Source of the DNA: Dermacentor variabilis
Taxonomy: Eukaryota > Arthropoda > Arachnida > Ixodida > Ixodidae
Direction: 5' to 3'
Length of the DNA: 64,000 nt
Assembly: GCF_050947875.1 (NCBI RefSeq)
Contig: NC_134573.1
Location: 31,952,115 to 32,016,114 of the forward strand
Shown here: one piece after another, positions 36,703 through 47,629 of the stretch
How positions within the stretch are numbered: position 1 is the stretch's first letter
How the letters are laid out: each line of letters opens with the position of its first letter
The notes under the pieces: model-generated
The model's input: the letters and a program-made list of their open reading frames with translations, nothing else
Database searches by the model: none
What the model was told of the DNA's origin: nothing
Translations under genes and position numbers: made by a program

Positions 36703-38810
36703 CATCATCATCATCATCATCATGAGCCTGGCGCGCTCACTGCAGGGAAAAGGCCTCTCCCACACTTCTCCAGCTACCCCGGTCATGTGCTAATCGTGGC
36801 CATGTTGTCCTTGCAAACTTCTGAATCTCATCTGTCCACCTAACTTTCTGCCGCTTCCTTCTACGCTTCCCTTCTCTTGGAATACAGTCCGTAGCACTTA
36901 ATGACCATCGGTTGTATTCTCTCCTCACTACATAATAATAATAATAATAATAATCTTTATTCAGTATAGTTAGAACAGTATACAAAACGGAAGCGCCGAA
37001 GCCACAAGAGGGCTTGTGCGGCGACAACCGGCAGCCGCGGCAATCTACGCGCCACATCAGAACTCCATCAGAAGCTGGTTGTGCATTTGGCACAACCATC
37101 ACACATTATCAAAGATGCACTGATAACATCGGTACATATTAAAGGTTCTCTAACGCTTGAACAGCAACTCTCAGTGTTTTGCGGGTGGACAAAGAAAATA
37201 CATCGTCCGGTAGTTCATTGAATATAGCAGGAACATAATAGCGTCTTGTTGCTTTACCGTAGCGAGTGCGCACTCTCGGTTTAAGATAACGAGGAACATG
37301 TCTCAACGGTACCGGTTTCGTATTTATGTGCCTGTACGCACTGCTCCAAAAATATTTAAGTACTACGATTTGTTTAAAAAGATTCTCAATGGGCATGCCC
37401 TGCCCATGCCCATTTCCTTTTCTTCATTTCAACTAAGATGCCATTACCTCGCGTTTGTTCCCTCACACAATCTGCTTTCTTCTTATCCCTTAACATTACA
37501 CCCATAATTCTTGTTTCCATAGCTCATTGCGTCGTCCTCAATTTAAATAGAACCCGTTTCGTAAGCCTTCAGGTTTCAGCCCCGTACGTGAGTACTGGTA
37601 AGACACAGCTGCTATACACTTTTCTCTTGAGGGATGATGGCAATCTGCTGTTCAAGATCTGAGAATGCCTGCCAAACGCACCCCAGCCAATTCTTATTCT
37701 TCTGATCCTTTCGGCCTCATGATCCGGATCCGCGGTCACTACCTGCCCTATGTATTTCCTTACCACTTGCAGTGCTTCGCTACCTATCGTAAACTGCTGT
37801 TCTCTTCCGAGGATGTTATACATTACTTTAGTTTTCTGCAGATAAATTTTTAGACCCACCCTTCTGCTTTGCCTTTCCAGGTCAGTGAGCATGCCTTGCA
37901 ATTGGTCCCCTGAGTTACTAAGCAAGGCAATATCATCAGCGAATCTCTAGTTACTAAGCTATTTTCCATTATCTCTTATCCCCAAGTCTTCCGATGCAGG
38001 TCTCGGAATACCTCCTGTAAACACGCTGTGAATAGCATTGGAGAGATCGTATCTCCTTGCCTGACGCTTTTCTTTATTGTGATTTTGTTGCTTTCTTTAT
38101 GAAGACTACGGTGGCTGTGGAGCCGCTATAGATATCTCTCAGTATTTTTGCATACGGCTCGTCTACACACTGATTCCGTAAGGCCTTTATGACTGCTGAG
38201 GTTTCGACAGAATCAAATGCTTTCTCGTAATCAATGAAAGCTATATATTTGGTTACATTCCCCTCATTTCTCTATCACCTTATTGATAGTGTGAATACGG
38301 TCTATTGTTGAGTAGCCTTTACGGAATCCTACCTGCTCCTTTGGTTGACAGAAGTCTAAGGTGTTCCTGATTCTATTTGCGATTACCTTAGTAAATACTT
38401 TGTAGGCAACGGACAGTAAGCTGGTCGGTCTATAATTTTTGAAGTCTTTGGCGTCCCCTTTCTTTTGGATTAGGATTATGTTAGCGTTCTTCCAAGATTC
38501 CAGTGCGCTCGAGGTCATGAGGCATAGCGTATACAGGGTGACCAGTTTTTAGAATATGCCCACCATCCTTCAACAAATCTGCTGTTACCAGATCCTCCAC
38601 AGCTGCCTTCGCCCTTTGCATAGTTACCAAAGCTTTCTTTACTTCTTCCGGCGTTACTTGGGGGATGTTAAATTCCTCTAGACTATTCTCTCATCCTGTA
38701 TTGTCGTGGGTGCTACTGGTACTGTATAAATCTCTATAGAACTGCTCATCCATTTGAACTATCTCATCCATATTAGTAATGATATTGCGAGCTGTGTCTC
38801 TTTGTCCACG
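36703..38810 (-). mobile_element. RTE-type LINE, copy C, inserted in the foldback left arm
   Basis: Minus strand, from about 38810 (linker before RT, NIITNMDEIVQMDEQFYRDL at 38795-38736) to a CAT-repeat end at 36704-36724 (GAT tail on its own strand). Blocks: SALESWKNANIILIQKKGDA (38505-38445), NYRPTSLLSVAYKVFTKVIA, VGFRKGYSTIDRIHTINK (38340-38285), LKTNLQKTKVMYN-type C-terminus (37860-37820) and GRQKVRWTDEIQKFARTTWP (36850-36790). It is 5'-truncated, frameshifted, and split at 36932-37394 by another LINE fragment. Confidence 0.8.
36932..37394 (-). mobile_element. CR1/L2-like LINE 3' fragment nested in RTE copy C
   Basis: The minus-strand frame 37396-37139 encodes the LINE C-terminus (LRHVPRYLKPRVRTRYGKAT, YYVPAIFNELPDDVFSLST, VAVQALENL, stop). 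It is followed by a 3' UTR and ends in a TTA-repeat tail (36932-36953 on the plus strand as TAATAATAA). On both sides the RTE sequence resumes: TTGTATTCTCTCCTCACTACAT on the left and ATGCCCTGCCCATGCCC on the right join to the continuous RTE block. Only CAT is possibly duplicated, consistent with CR1/L2 elements that make no or very short target duplications. Confidence 0.75.
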
Positions 38811-39966
38811 ACCTTTGTGGTAGTCGAATCCTCTAGCTTGCGTGGGAGTCGAATCCACGACATTGCATTGTGAGCACTTTATGTCAAAAACCTTCGGCAC
38901 GTCGCGGCGCTTCTGCTGACTTGCCTTTCTTGTCACGTGAGTCCGCCAGTGGCGCCACCATACGCGGCCGCGCTTCTGGCGACGTGGCTGCTATGCTTTC
39001 GCATTAATCCCCGTAGGGATAACTAAGTGCGCCTTGAATTGTTTGCTGCAGCTTCCGCCATGCGGGACCAAGTTCTACATGTGTAGGCTTATTTGCAATT
39101 TTGATTATTTAAATGTGCTTAGGCAATTCATCTTAATTTTTGAAGAGCGAAATACGGGGTGATGCCACAAGTGAAGGCAATGCCAGGCTTTTCTACGGTG
39201 GGCGACACGTAAGCCCTGTTCAGCGAGCCTATTTAGTACTTGGTTGATATGAGGGGAGTGCGTGTGTAGCTTTTTAATGCGATCGCATTACAGGGCTCAT
39301 GAGACAGAAAATCCGGTGCGGTAGGCGTGACCACTGATGGTCGAAAACGGCTAAAATGCCTCCAATATGTGTGGCAGTGAAACTAATGAGCATTGTTGGG
39401 AGTCGAACCCTCGAGGTTTGGTGTTAATGAAGGCGAAGTTAAGGCATATCTAATTACGGTAGAGTTTATTGGGGCACTCGAACTTATGACCTTTGGGTGG
39501 GAGTCAAACCCAAGACGTTGCTTCCTGCACAGCTTGTGACGAACGGTGTTCGTCAGGTCGCGGCGCTTCAGCTGACATGGCCGCTCGGGTCACATGATTT
39601 CCAGAGGCGCCACCGGACGTCGCCGCACTTCTGCTGACCTGGCCGCAATGCTTTCGCATTCATCCACGTAGGGATAACAGAGTGCCCTTTGAATTTTATT
39701 CTCCTTATCATGAAGTCGTCATTTCGTGTATCGTTCGCGTGAGGTATTCATGTATGCGTGGTACATTTCTTAAGTATTTCTCTGCCATTTTATTGAAAGA
39801 AGGGATCTTCTGCTGGGCGCTAATTTCAAAGAATAACTTTTAAAATTGGAAGTCCTTTCGCATGAGCCCAAGAATCTGGCAACGAATGGAACATCGTGGG
39901 ATTTCTGTTTTACAAAAGGAGTGATGGAAATACTTCAAAGGTGCTGCAAAATGTAAGCCTTAGCAG
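38811..39966 (+). repeat. Foldback left arm, inner part
   Basis: Pairs with 40160-41290. Landmarks: CGTAGGGATAACTAAGTG (39011 against 41100), ATCTTAATTTTTGAAGAGCGA (39130 against 40990), CACTCGAACTTATGACCTTTGG (39476 against 40645), GAATGGAACATCGTGGGATTTC (39884 against 40245). Identity is about 90% in the innermost 300 bp. Confidence 0.85.
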
Positions 39967-40159
39967 TCAATAAGCATTGTACAATCACGTTACTCATGCT
40001 CCTGGCATGCCTGCCTAGGATGTATTTCCCAACACACAGAATGCTCCGATGATGGAGACCGTGAGGCGACGTGAATAAAGGGAGAGTCCTCATCAAGCTA
40101 TCGGTCGCTACTTCCTGTGTTCCGTAAATTTTCAGAAATAAAGTAAAGTTTAAGTCAGT
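39967..40159. other. Foldback loop
   Basis: 193 bp without a counterpart, between the two innermost CTGCTAAGGCTTACATTT-like ends. No ORF or RNA motif recognised. Confidence 0.8.
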
Positions 40160-43048
40160 CTGCTAAGGCTTACATTTCGCAGCAGCTTTGAAGTAATTTC
40201 GTCACTCCTTTTGTAAAACAGAAATCCCACGATGTTCCATTCGTTGTAAGATTGTTGGACTCACGCGAAAGGACTTCCAATTATAAAAGTTGTTCTTTGA
40301 AATGAGCGCACAGCAGAAGAACCCTTCTTTGAATAAAATGGCAGAGAAACACTTACGAAATGTACCACGCACACACGAAGACCTCACGCGAACGATACAC
40401 CAAATGACGACTTCGTGATAAAGAGAATAAAATTCAAAGGGCACTCTGTTCCTACATGGATGAATGCGAAGCATTGCCGCAACGTCAGCAGCAGCGCGGC
40501 GACGTCCGGTGGCGCCTCTGGCGAAGTCACATGAACGGAGCGGCCTTGTCATTTGAAGCACCGCGACGTGATGTACACCATTCGTCACAAGCTGAGCAGG
40601 AAGCAACGTCTTGGGTTTGACTCCCACCAAAGGTCATAAGTTCGAGTGCCCCAATAAACTCTACCGTAATTAGATATGCCTGAACTTCGCCTTCATTAAC
40701 ACCAAACCTCGTGGGTTCGACTCCCAACAATGCTCGTTGGTTTCACTGCCACAGATATTCGATGCTTATTAGCCATTTTGGACCATCAATGGTCACGCCT
40801 ACGACACCCCATTTTTCGTCTCACGAGCCATATAATGCTTTCGCATTAAGAAGCTACACACGCACTCCCACCATATCAACCAAGTACTAAATAGGCTCTC
40901 CGAATAGCGCTATCGTATCGCGCACCGTAGAAAAGCCTGGCTTTGCCTTCACTCGTGTCGTCACCCCGTATATCGCTCTTCAAAAATTAAGATGAACTGC
41001 CCAAGCACATTTCCATAATCAAAATTGCAAATAAGCCTACACACGTCGAACTTGGGCTCCGCTTGGCAGCAACTGCAGCGAACAATTCAAGGGGCACTTA
41101 GTTATCCCTACGGGGATTAATGCGAAAGCATAGCGGTCACGTCAGCAGAAGCGCAGCCACGTGTACTGGCGCCACTGGCTGACTCACGTGACAAGGGAGG
41201 CACGTCAGTAGAAGCGCCGCTATGTGACCAATGTTTTCGACACAAGGTACTCCCAATGCAATGTCGTGGATTCGACTCCCACGAAAGATCGAGGATTCGA
41301 GTACCACAAAGATCGTGGATTCAAGTGTCATAATTAACAATATGCTAGTTAAGTGTACATAAATAACTTCGCCGTTATTAACACAAGGAGTCGTGGGTTC
41401 GACATCCTTAATTACCTCAATCTTAATTAATTTGCCTGAGCACCAAAGTCCGTGCGTGTGACTCCTAGCAGTGGTCATGTGTTCGAGTGCCCAAATTAGG
41501 TTCCCCTGAATTAACACCAAAGGTCGCGGGTGCGACTCCTAGCAATGGCCATGGCTTCCAGTGCCCTAATCAACTTCGCCTTATTTAACATCGAAGATCG
41601 TGGGTGCGACTCCTATCAATCAATGGTCATGGGTTCGAGTGCCCTAATTACATGCGCTATATATAACTAGAATGGTCATGGGTTCGACTCTTACGAATAG
41701 GCATTGGTTCGAATGCCTTAATTCGCCTTAATTCACACCAAAGGTTCTGGGTTCGGCTCCTACTAATGGTAATAGGTTAGAGTGTCCCTGTTAACTTCGG
41801 CTTAACGCCAATGGTCTCGGGCGCTTCTTCTACCAATGGTCATGGACTCGAGTGCCCTAATTAAATTCTCCTAAATAACCTATTAACGCCAAAGATCTCG
41901 GGTGCGACCCATACTAATGGGCGTAGGTTCGGGTGCACTTAATAACATCGCCTTAATTACCCCCAAATGCCGTAGGCTCAACTCCCACCATGGGTGGAGG
42001 GTTCTTAGCCTCTCCAGACCATCGGTGGTCACACCGTCAATGCTGGTTTTCCCGCCTCATGAGCCATAATACTCTCGTATTAATAATGCATTGAGCACTG
42101 TGAGGACGCTCAATTCTCAAGCGGCCCGTGATGTGTTTCCGCTATGGCTTTCTCATTTCCTGTAATCCAGCTTGCAAGCACAGCTGGCCGCCTGTGGCAG
42201 TCGGTGTTGTTGGAGAGTATTAGGCGATGGCGTGAGTGTTGAACTGCTAACACCAACTACCGGCGGCTTTACTCAGGCGCAAAGGGGGGGGGGGTACGGA
42301 GAGCTGCGCGGACGCTTCGCGCGTGCGTCCCGAGAAAGGCTTCAAAGCGGGGCACCGGTATGAATGAATTGGATCGTTCGAAGGCGACACCGAATGCGTG
42401 ATTATACATGCGAATAATTAGGCCTTGGCGTGTAGCATGAGGCCGAACATATTCGCTCACGGTCCGGTCGCGGTGAGTCAAACTTGCTCAACTTGTGGCG
42501 CCGCCATCGGCATGTTCGTTTGGCAAAAATTCTGCTGTTTAGAATGGTGCGTAAAAGCCTCAATAAGTTCCCCTTGTGATTGTCCGCACTACTGTGTTGT
42601 CGTTCCTTTGTCCGAAGAGCGCGCTTTCTTTTGTTTTTGCTTGGCTTTCTAAGACTGCACAATATACATATACCAAAAAGCATACAGTTCAGTTTATTAT
42701 AATCCTTGTACATTTAATTAGCATGATTGTCCTTCCCAGTCTTTTGTGTTCTTGCTGGCTGCCTCAGATACAATGGTGAAATTCTAGCAACTAGCCCAAA
42801 TTTTAGTACTGCAAAAAACTGTGAGAACTGGTTCGTTTGCTATATTTCCTATATCTGGAAGCTATAGTAAATGCTCGAGCGGAACGTGGCATACACGTCT
42901 CCCAATTCGTACGAAACCATCTGAACACCTAGCAGCAACCGTCGCATCTGAAACCCTCCGTGCCAGCGAATCAGCCATAAAGTTCACTTCAAAGTCAAAG
43001 GTTAATAATTTGAAAACATTACATGTCCCCTGAAGCGAAAAAATTCGC
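40160..43048 (-). repeat. Foldback right arm
   Basis: Uninterrupted reverse complement of the left arm. It contains the larger, more complete version of the ~74 bp module array (about 41265-41990) and a G-run (42284-42295) where the left arm has AAAGAAAGG. It shows what the left arm looked like before RTE-C entered. Confidence 0.85.
41265..41990 (+). repeat. ~74 bp array of tRNA T-arm/B-box-like modules
   Basis: About ten units of the form ...ACACCAAAGGTCGTGGGTTCGACTCC..., then ...AATGGTCATGGGTTCGAGTGCC..., then CTAATTAACTTCGCCTTAA. GGGTTCGACTCC matches the Pol III B box GGTTCGANTCC, and GTGG-x-TTCGACT-CCCAC (for example 41271-41287 and 40701-40717) folds as a tRNA T-arm: 5 bp stem with a 7-base TTCGACT loop. 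Units occur in both foldback arms in opposite orientation (left arm about 36370-36700, 38815-38865, 39390-39530). Confidence 0.7.
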
Positions 43049-44746
43049 ATCTTTCCGGTCTCTCGCAGAAATGGGAGAAAAATAAGTAACAGTTTCACTG
43101 CAATCGTTTTAATGGCGGTGCGGTGATCGGGCGAGTGCGGCTGCGCTTGTCGGCGCCCGGAAAAAGAAGTTGCCGAATATGAGTGCGCATTGACTTGCCG
43201 TAAGGACATACCCACAACTACATGTGCATAATGCGCAATCATGATATCGAATTGACCGCATTTGTTTCATTTCCTGTCATATAGCGCGAGTCTTGCTTCC
43301 TCCCCGCTCTCATACGACGCCGCCAGTTAAATGCCCTTCCCCTTCGGTAGAACCCTCATATCTCAGCGTAGAACCTTGTGGCTAAAGAACTGCGCACGAA
43401 TAGCACACCTTAATCAATTCCGCCCCAGGTCTATATAGGCCAGCATCCTGTTGGTCAATGAAGCTAGCGCGCGGGGCACTCAGCTCCAGCGGCTGCGGCC
43501 TAAGCTAGGGCATGTTCTATTCCCGCACCGGCCTGGCCAGCCAGGCTAGACAGCAGAGCATGCTATTATCGCCCACTCAGCGTAACTGCGCGGTGAACGA
43601 ATCGCATCCACGTTACGCCGGACTGTCCCTGCTCATTTAATTGGCCAACTAATTGCGCTCTTCTCCAAGCGGAGACCGAATGCATGGAAGCTCTGCTCAT
43701 TGAGCGTAGACAAGCAGATAGAGAAAACCTAATTAACTCGGCGAATACTTCGTATAAGAAAAAGCATCGCTGGCGCGCAGCAGAGTGGGCACCACGCTCG
43801 AAGCAGCAATCAGGGCATAGTAACCAAGGCATGTGTACGCACGTTAGTGGAGCTGCCGTAGAAGCTGATACATCCTTCCCATGGTGGATTAGGGAGTCAT
43901 GACAGTGTCATCTACATTTCCCTCAGCGATCTTCTCGGTGGAAAGAAAACTACAACGCTTGCCGTTTGAGGCATCTTGCACCAAGCCCTCCACTGTGCCA
44001 GCTCTTATCACATATGAGACACAAAGAGCAAACAAAAGAACTGAAGCGCAAGTGAGAGCATTCAACACATCGCGTCACACTCGATCGCGAGTAGACCCAT
44101 CTGTATTTCTAGGCCTCATTTTACTGGTACGCCTTACTCCGGGTCTTTTCGAGGGCTTTGCATGAATTGAGAGCAATGGGTCCAAATAGATTTCGCCTGA
44201 AGTAACATATGCAAGTATTCTCAGCACCAATACTTATCTCTTACGTAGTTAAAATGAAATAATATTACATTGAAATTCACAAAAAGTACATTTTAACCGC
44301 CACTAACACAGACCATGTGTCACCTGTAGTTTTCGTCTGGTACAGAAGACATAGCTAAAACATATCCTTCAATGAAAACGCAGTTAGAAAATAACATTGC
44401 TGATCAAATATTTTAAGGTTACTGCTATATGTGTGGACTATACAACAGATATTATAAAGTTAGTACTATATATCATGGCATTACTTTTCGTGGCTACGCA
44501 CAAAAGTTTTAAAGATTTTACGGCGTTAAATATGGTATTATAATCTCAGTATATATCAGCAGGCATCGCCATGAGCAGAATTCAGAAACCTGCACAGTTT
44601 CGTACTCATATTTCCTGGATGGAAACAAACAGGCTGTGACTTCACGTTTTCCTATTTTAATGACATTGTCTGTACTGTTTCACATGCTTCTATACGCGAT
44701 GTATTGGATGCATAATTTTCATCAACTTGTGTTTTACCCCGCGAGA
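43049..44746. other. No gene recognised; one TATA-like site
   Basis: TCTATATAGGCC at 43430-43441 could be a TATA box, followed by an ORF at 43684-43902 (MEALLIERRQADRENLINSA) with no known domain. 44160-44740 is AT-rich and appears empty. Confidence 0.35.
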
Positions 44747-44827
44747 GAGCGATATAACTTTATTATGTCCTTGATGGTGTTCAGGGGTGGCGGGGGTCGG
44801 GAGACTAACCTCCAGTCCCCCCCTTCC

Positions 44828-45180
44828 TCAGACGACGGCCAGTCCTTGCTTTCCTTGCTTTGTGGCGGCGTCTTCGGCGATCCGGAAGTCCCAGAGCTGC
44901 TCCTCTGGGTCCAAGCTGAGCAGCAAAGTCTCCCACTGCTCGGCCGTAGTTATGATGCGTGTGTTAGTGCGGTAGCTGTTGGTGGGTGAGGCTTTGAGGC
45001 ATTGCCAGATAATGTGATCGAGGTCAGCGCGGGCATCGCACGCTTTGCAGAGTGGGGAGTATGCAACGGGGTAAATGCGGTTGTAAAGCACGGGGTTCGG
45101 GAAAGTTCGCGTCTGAAGGAGTCGAAAAATGGTGGATTGATATTTATTCAGTGTTTTGTGTGCTGGGGGGGGGGGGTAGC
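44828..45180 (-). pseudogene. LINE C-terminal Cys/His domain
   Basis: Minus strand 45091-44828: RIYPVAYSPLCKACDARADL, DHIIWQCLKASPT, EQWETLLLSLDPEEQLWDF and RIAEDAATKQGKQGLAVV. C-x2-C-x6-H-x4-C is the zinc-binding C-terminus of I-group LINE ORF2 proteins, here complete and ending at the normal stop. A G-run (45167-45177) separates it from the RNase H frame. Confidence 0.7.
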
Positions 45181-45225
45181 GTAACCGCTCTCTTCGGTAG
45201 TGAAGGAGAATTTATCTGGACGTGA

Positions 45226-46002
45226 TCATTCTGGACGTGACCATTGTCTGGACGTGACCAGCCCTCTGTTCTGCATCGCGTGACCGCGATGCAGAACAGA
45301 GGGCTGGTCGGGATCTGAAGACTGAGTAGAAGGATGATGCGCCCGGCCTGCGAGAGCTCGGGTGGCATCGTGGGCGGCTTCGTTTCCTGCCAGACCCGAG
45401 TGACCAGGGGCCCAGATGATCTGGACGCGGCGTTGCCTTGAGGGAGGAATGCCAGAGAGTATCTTCTGCGCTTGAGGCGCGATCAGTCCTCTTGTGTAGT
45501 TGCGAATTGCCGTTTTTGAGTCGCTGATCATGCAGCGTGGATTGGTAGCCGCGTAGGCCAAAGCGATGGCCGTTTCTTCTCCTTCTTCGGGTTGCGTGGT
45601 GAGTATTGATGCGGCCGCAGCGAGGCGGTACTGCGAGCCCGCCACTGCGACGACCGCCATGGCGTTTTGGTTGGGGCGCTCGGCTGTGTCCACGTAGGCT
45701 GCGTCAGCGGCTTGGTCGTAGAGCTTTTGTAGTTGTTTAGCTCTTTCTGCACGTCGCTCCGGATTGTGTTCAGGGTTCATATTGCGAGGTATGGTCAGGA
45801 TAGCTAGCTGAGCGCGAATGTTTGGAGGGATGGGTATTTTTGGTCCGAATTGGGTGGTGTAGGTTATGCCTAGGGTGCCTAGAATGTGCCTGCCCGTGGT
45901 GGAATTGGCGAGTCTTTCGTATTGGATAATATGCTGCGCTTCAGTAAGCTCGTCTATGGTGTTGTTAATGCCAAGGGCGTCCAGTTCCTCGTTATAGGGC
46001 AA
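45226..46002 (-). pseudogene. LINE RNase H domain
   Basis: A 258-residue open frame on the minus strand. The N-terminal half is an RT-RNase H connection (MPYNEELDALGINNTIDELT, HILGTLGITYTT). RNase H strands follow: AAYVDTAE (about residue 103, first Asp), EEGEETAIALAYAA (Glu), CMISDSKTAIRNYTRG (second Asp) and VQIIWAPGHSGLAGNEAAHD (His, last Asp). All four metal ligands seem present. The end of the frame (HAMQNRGLVTSRQWSRPE) runs into a perfect 25 bp palindrome at 45256-45309 that replaces the natural sequence, so the protein is broken there. It degrades the RNA strand after reverse transcription. Confidence 0.75.
45256..45309. repeat. Perfect 25 bp palindrome with 4-base loop
   Basis: 45256-45280 and 45285-45309 are exact reverse complements (GACCAGCCCTCTGTTCTGC... 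with loop TGAC). Next to it CTGGACGTGA occurs three times (45219-45257). It lies in the LINE RNase H region and looks like a template-switch product. Confidence 0.9.
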
Positions 46003-46135
46003 GTGGGAAGATGCAGGGCTTGTTTATAGGACCCCTTGATCATGTTATTGAGTTTGAGCTTTTCAGTTGCATTGAAGCTGAGGTACGGGGCAACATAGGT
46101 ATGCAGTAGCGCTTCAATCGCACGGAACGGCATTT

Positions 46136-47065
46136 CACCTTCGCCTTCGCGACCATGGGAATTGACATTGTAAGTTGACTTTGTGGTTAACAGATGTGTG
46201 AGACCTGTTCGCTGTTACAAAGGAGAGGCAAAAAAACAAGAAAGGCAGGAGACCGAAGCGCTGGTTCTCTACGGCGTAAACAGAACGCAAGCGTTGGCGA
46301 GCACTGATGACAGCATTTGTTTCTGTTTCCGTATGAAAGAAATCAATTTTAGCGAGCGTTTTGTGAAGCCCGCAAGTTTTCACAGAGGCCACTGTTTGAT
46401 AATGACCATTAAATAGAATCGGCCATGTTCTCCGAACGCTACCACTCTTCCTCGCATTCTAGTTACGGTGCGCAGGAGCGCGTTTATCATGTTACCGGAC
46501 CCGTCAGGCAAATTGGCTATCCGGGCCTCGTGTGCCGCGCTTAGAGCTTTTGTCGCCCTCCTGTGTGATGCTTTCCGACACTGTAAATGGAGGCCGCCAC
46601 GGTTCCAGGCAGTTGACCCTAGTCCTGAGAAAACTGTTTTGCCGCACTGGGAGGTCGTTAGAGGACGATCAGTCCCCTTCTGCGAGCGCCTACCAGGCGA
46701 GGGGGCAACGCCGTATGGAGTCAGCGATCGGAAAATGGAGCTCATGGATCCATTGGCCGAACATGATGCCACTTGCACGGGCCCTAGGAATGGATGAAAA
46801 TTACGATGTTTCCACGGGTTCGGCGACTGGGCAAAAATAACGTAACGGCGACGGACTGAAGGGGTTATAAGCCGGAGAACCATGGGAGAGACGTTCTCCT
46901 TGCGTAGGCCCCAACGACCGATTTGCTGACGGCCACAACGATGATATTTGTTGGTATTTTACTTGTTTCGGATCCTGTACATAACGTAAATAAACCTTCT
47001 TTTCTCCAAGTTGGCATTAACTTCGCCCAACTCCCGCACGCAACGGCCAGATCCAAAGAACTGGT
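46136..47065. other. Overlapping ORFs on both strands, none recognised
   Basis: A 167-codon minus frame (46883-46380) and 109/102-codon plus frames (46468-46840) cover the same GC-rich 400 bp. None shows a domain. Without other support no gene is called. Confidence 0.3.
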
Positions 47066-47440
47066 AGCAGCGATAGCGATGAGCCTTCGAGCAAAGGAGC
47101 CTTCGAGCTAGGCAGTGCTGAAGAAGTCGGAACAACGATAGGGATGAACATTCGAACAAAGGAGCCTGGAGAAGCTGGGAAGAGCGAGGAAGAATTGAGC
47201 CTTCGACCCACGGAGTACTAAACGACTGGGAACCGCGAATAAAAATGAGCCATAGACCCAAGAGGTCCTCAGAAACTGGGAAGAACGATATCAATGAACC
47301 TTCGATCCATGGAGCCCTGAGGCACTGCGAACAGCGAAGAATAATGAGCACTCGACCCTTGGAGTCCTGAACCACCGGGTATAGCGAAGAAGTATCAGGC
47401 TTAGACCCAAGAGGTCCTGAGAAAGTAGGAAAGTAGGAAG
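47066..47440 (+). repeat. ~50 bp minisatellite, about seven units
   Basis: Units begin ATGAGCCTTCGACCCA and variants: GATGAGCCTTCGAGCAAAGG (47079), GATGAACATTCGAACAAAGG (47143), TTGAGCCTTCGACCCACGG (47196), ATGAGCCATAGACCCAAGAGG (47246), ATGAACCTTCGATCCATGG (47295), ATGAGCACTCGACCCTTGG (47345), ATCAGGCTTAGACCCAAGAGG (47395). Each carries CTGGGAA-x-GCGA. Period about 50. Confidence 0.75.
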
Positions 47441-47629
47441 AAAGATGACGAGGTTCTGCGTCTGTGTGTGAGCCCGTGTTTTTTTTTTCATTTTGATTTG
47501 CCACACTTCAAATATAGTGCGTTTATTTTGGTTGTTCTGCGAATCGGTCATTTCTGGCATAATTTGCGTTTTCACAAATATTTTCGCAGACAATCCTAAC
47601 CGCCAGCCGGAGCAGCTGTCATGGATCAT

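Larger units (their letters stand above)
35310..43048. mobile_element. Giant foldback (long inverted-repeat) element, ~7.7 kb with insertions
   Basis: The left arm (35310-39966, interrupted by RTE-C) and the right arm (40160-43048) are reverse complements, by eye about 85-90% identical over most of ~2.6-2.9 kb, separated by a 193 bp loop (39967-40159). Outer ends match as GATGCGAATTTTTTCGCTTC (right, minus strand) and GCATGCGAAATTTTTCGCTTC (left). Both arms carry the ~74 bp array of T-arm-like modules and short palindromes AATGCTTTCGCATT. No transposase ORF is seen, so it would be non-autonomous. It resembles Foldback-type or very large MITE-like DNA elements; the superfamily is unknown. Confidence 0.8.
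44747..46135 (-). mobile_element. I-like LINE with RNase H, 5'-truncated
   Basis: The minus strand from about 46135 encodes IEALLHTYVAPYLSFNATEK and LNNMIKGSYKQALHLPT, then (after a frameshift near 46000) the RNase H domain to 45226 and the C-terminal Cys/His block at 45091-44828. It ends ATAAAGTTATATCGCTCTCTC at about 44770-44747. RNase H plus the C-terminal C-x2-C...H...C block is typical of I-clade LINEs. 5' truncation removed the endonuclease and most of the RT. Confidence 0.75.

Noticed and set aside
41265..41990. A tRNA gene cluster
   Set aside because: Only T-arm/B-box-like modules are present; there are no acceptor, D or anticodon arms.
41265..41990. A CRISPR array
   Set aside because: Units are diverged, contiguous ~74 bp repeats without unique spacers, in a eukaryotic genome.
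46380..46883. A 167-codon minus-strand ORF
   Set aside because: An equally long plus-strand frame covers the same GC-rich sequence, no domain is seen, and the first codon is not a firm start.
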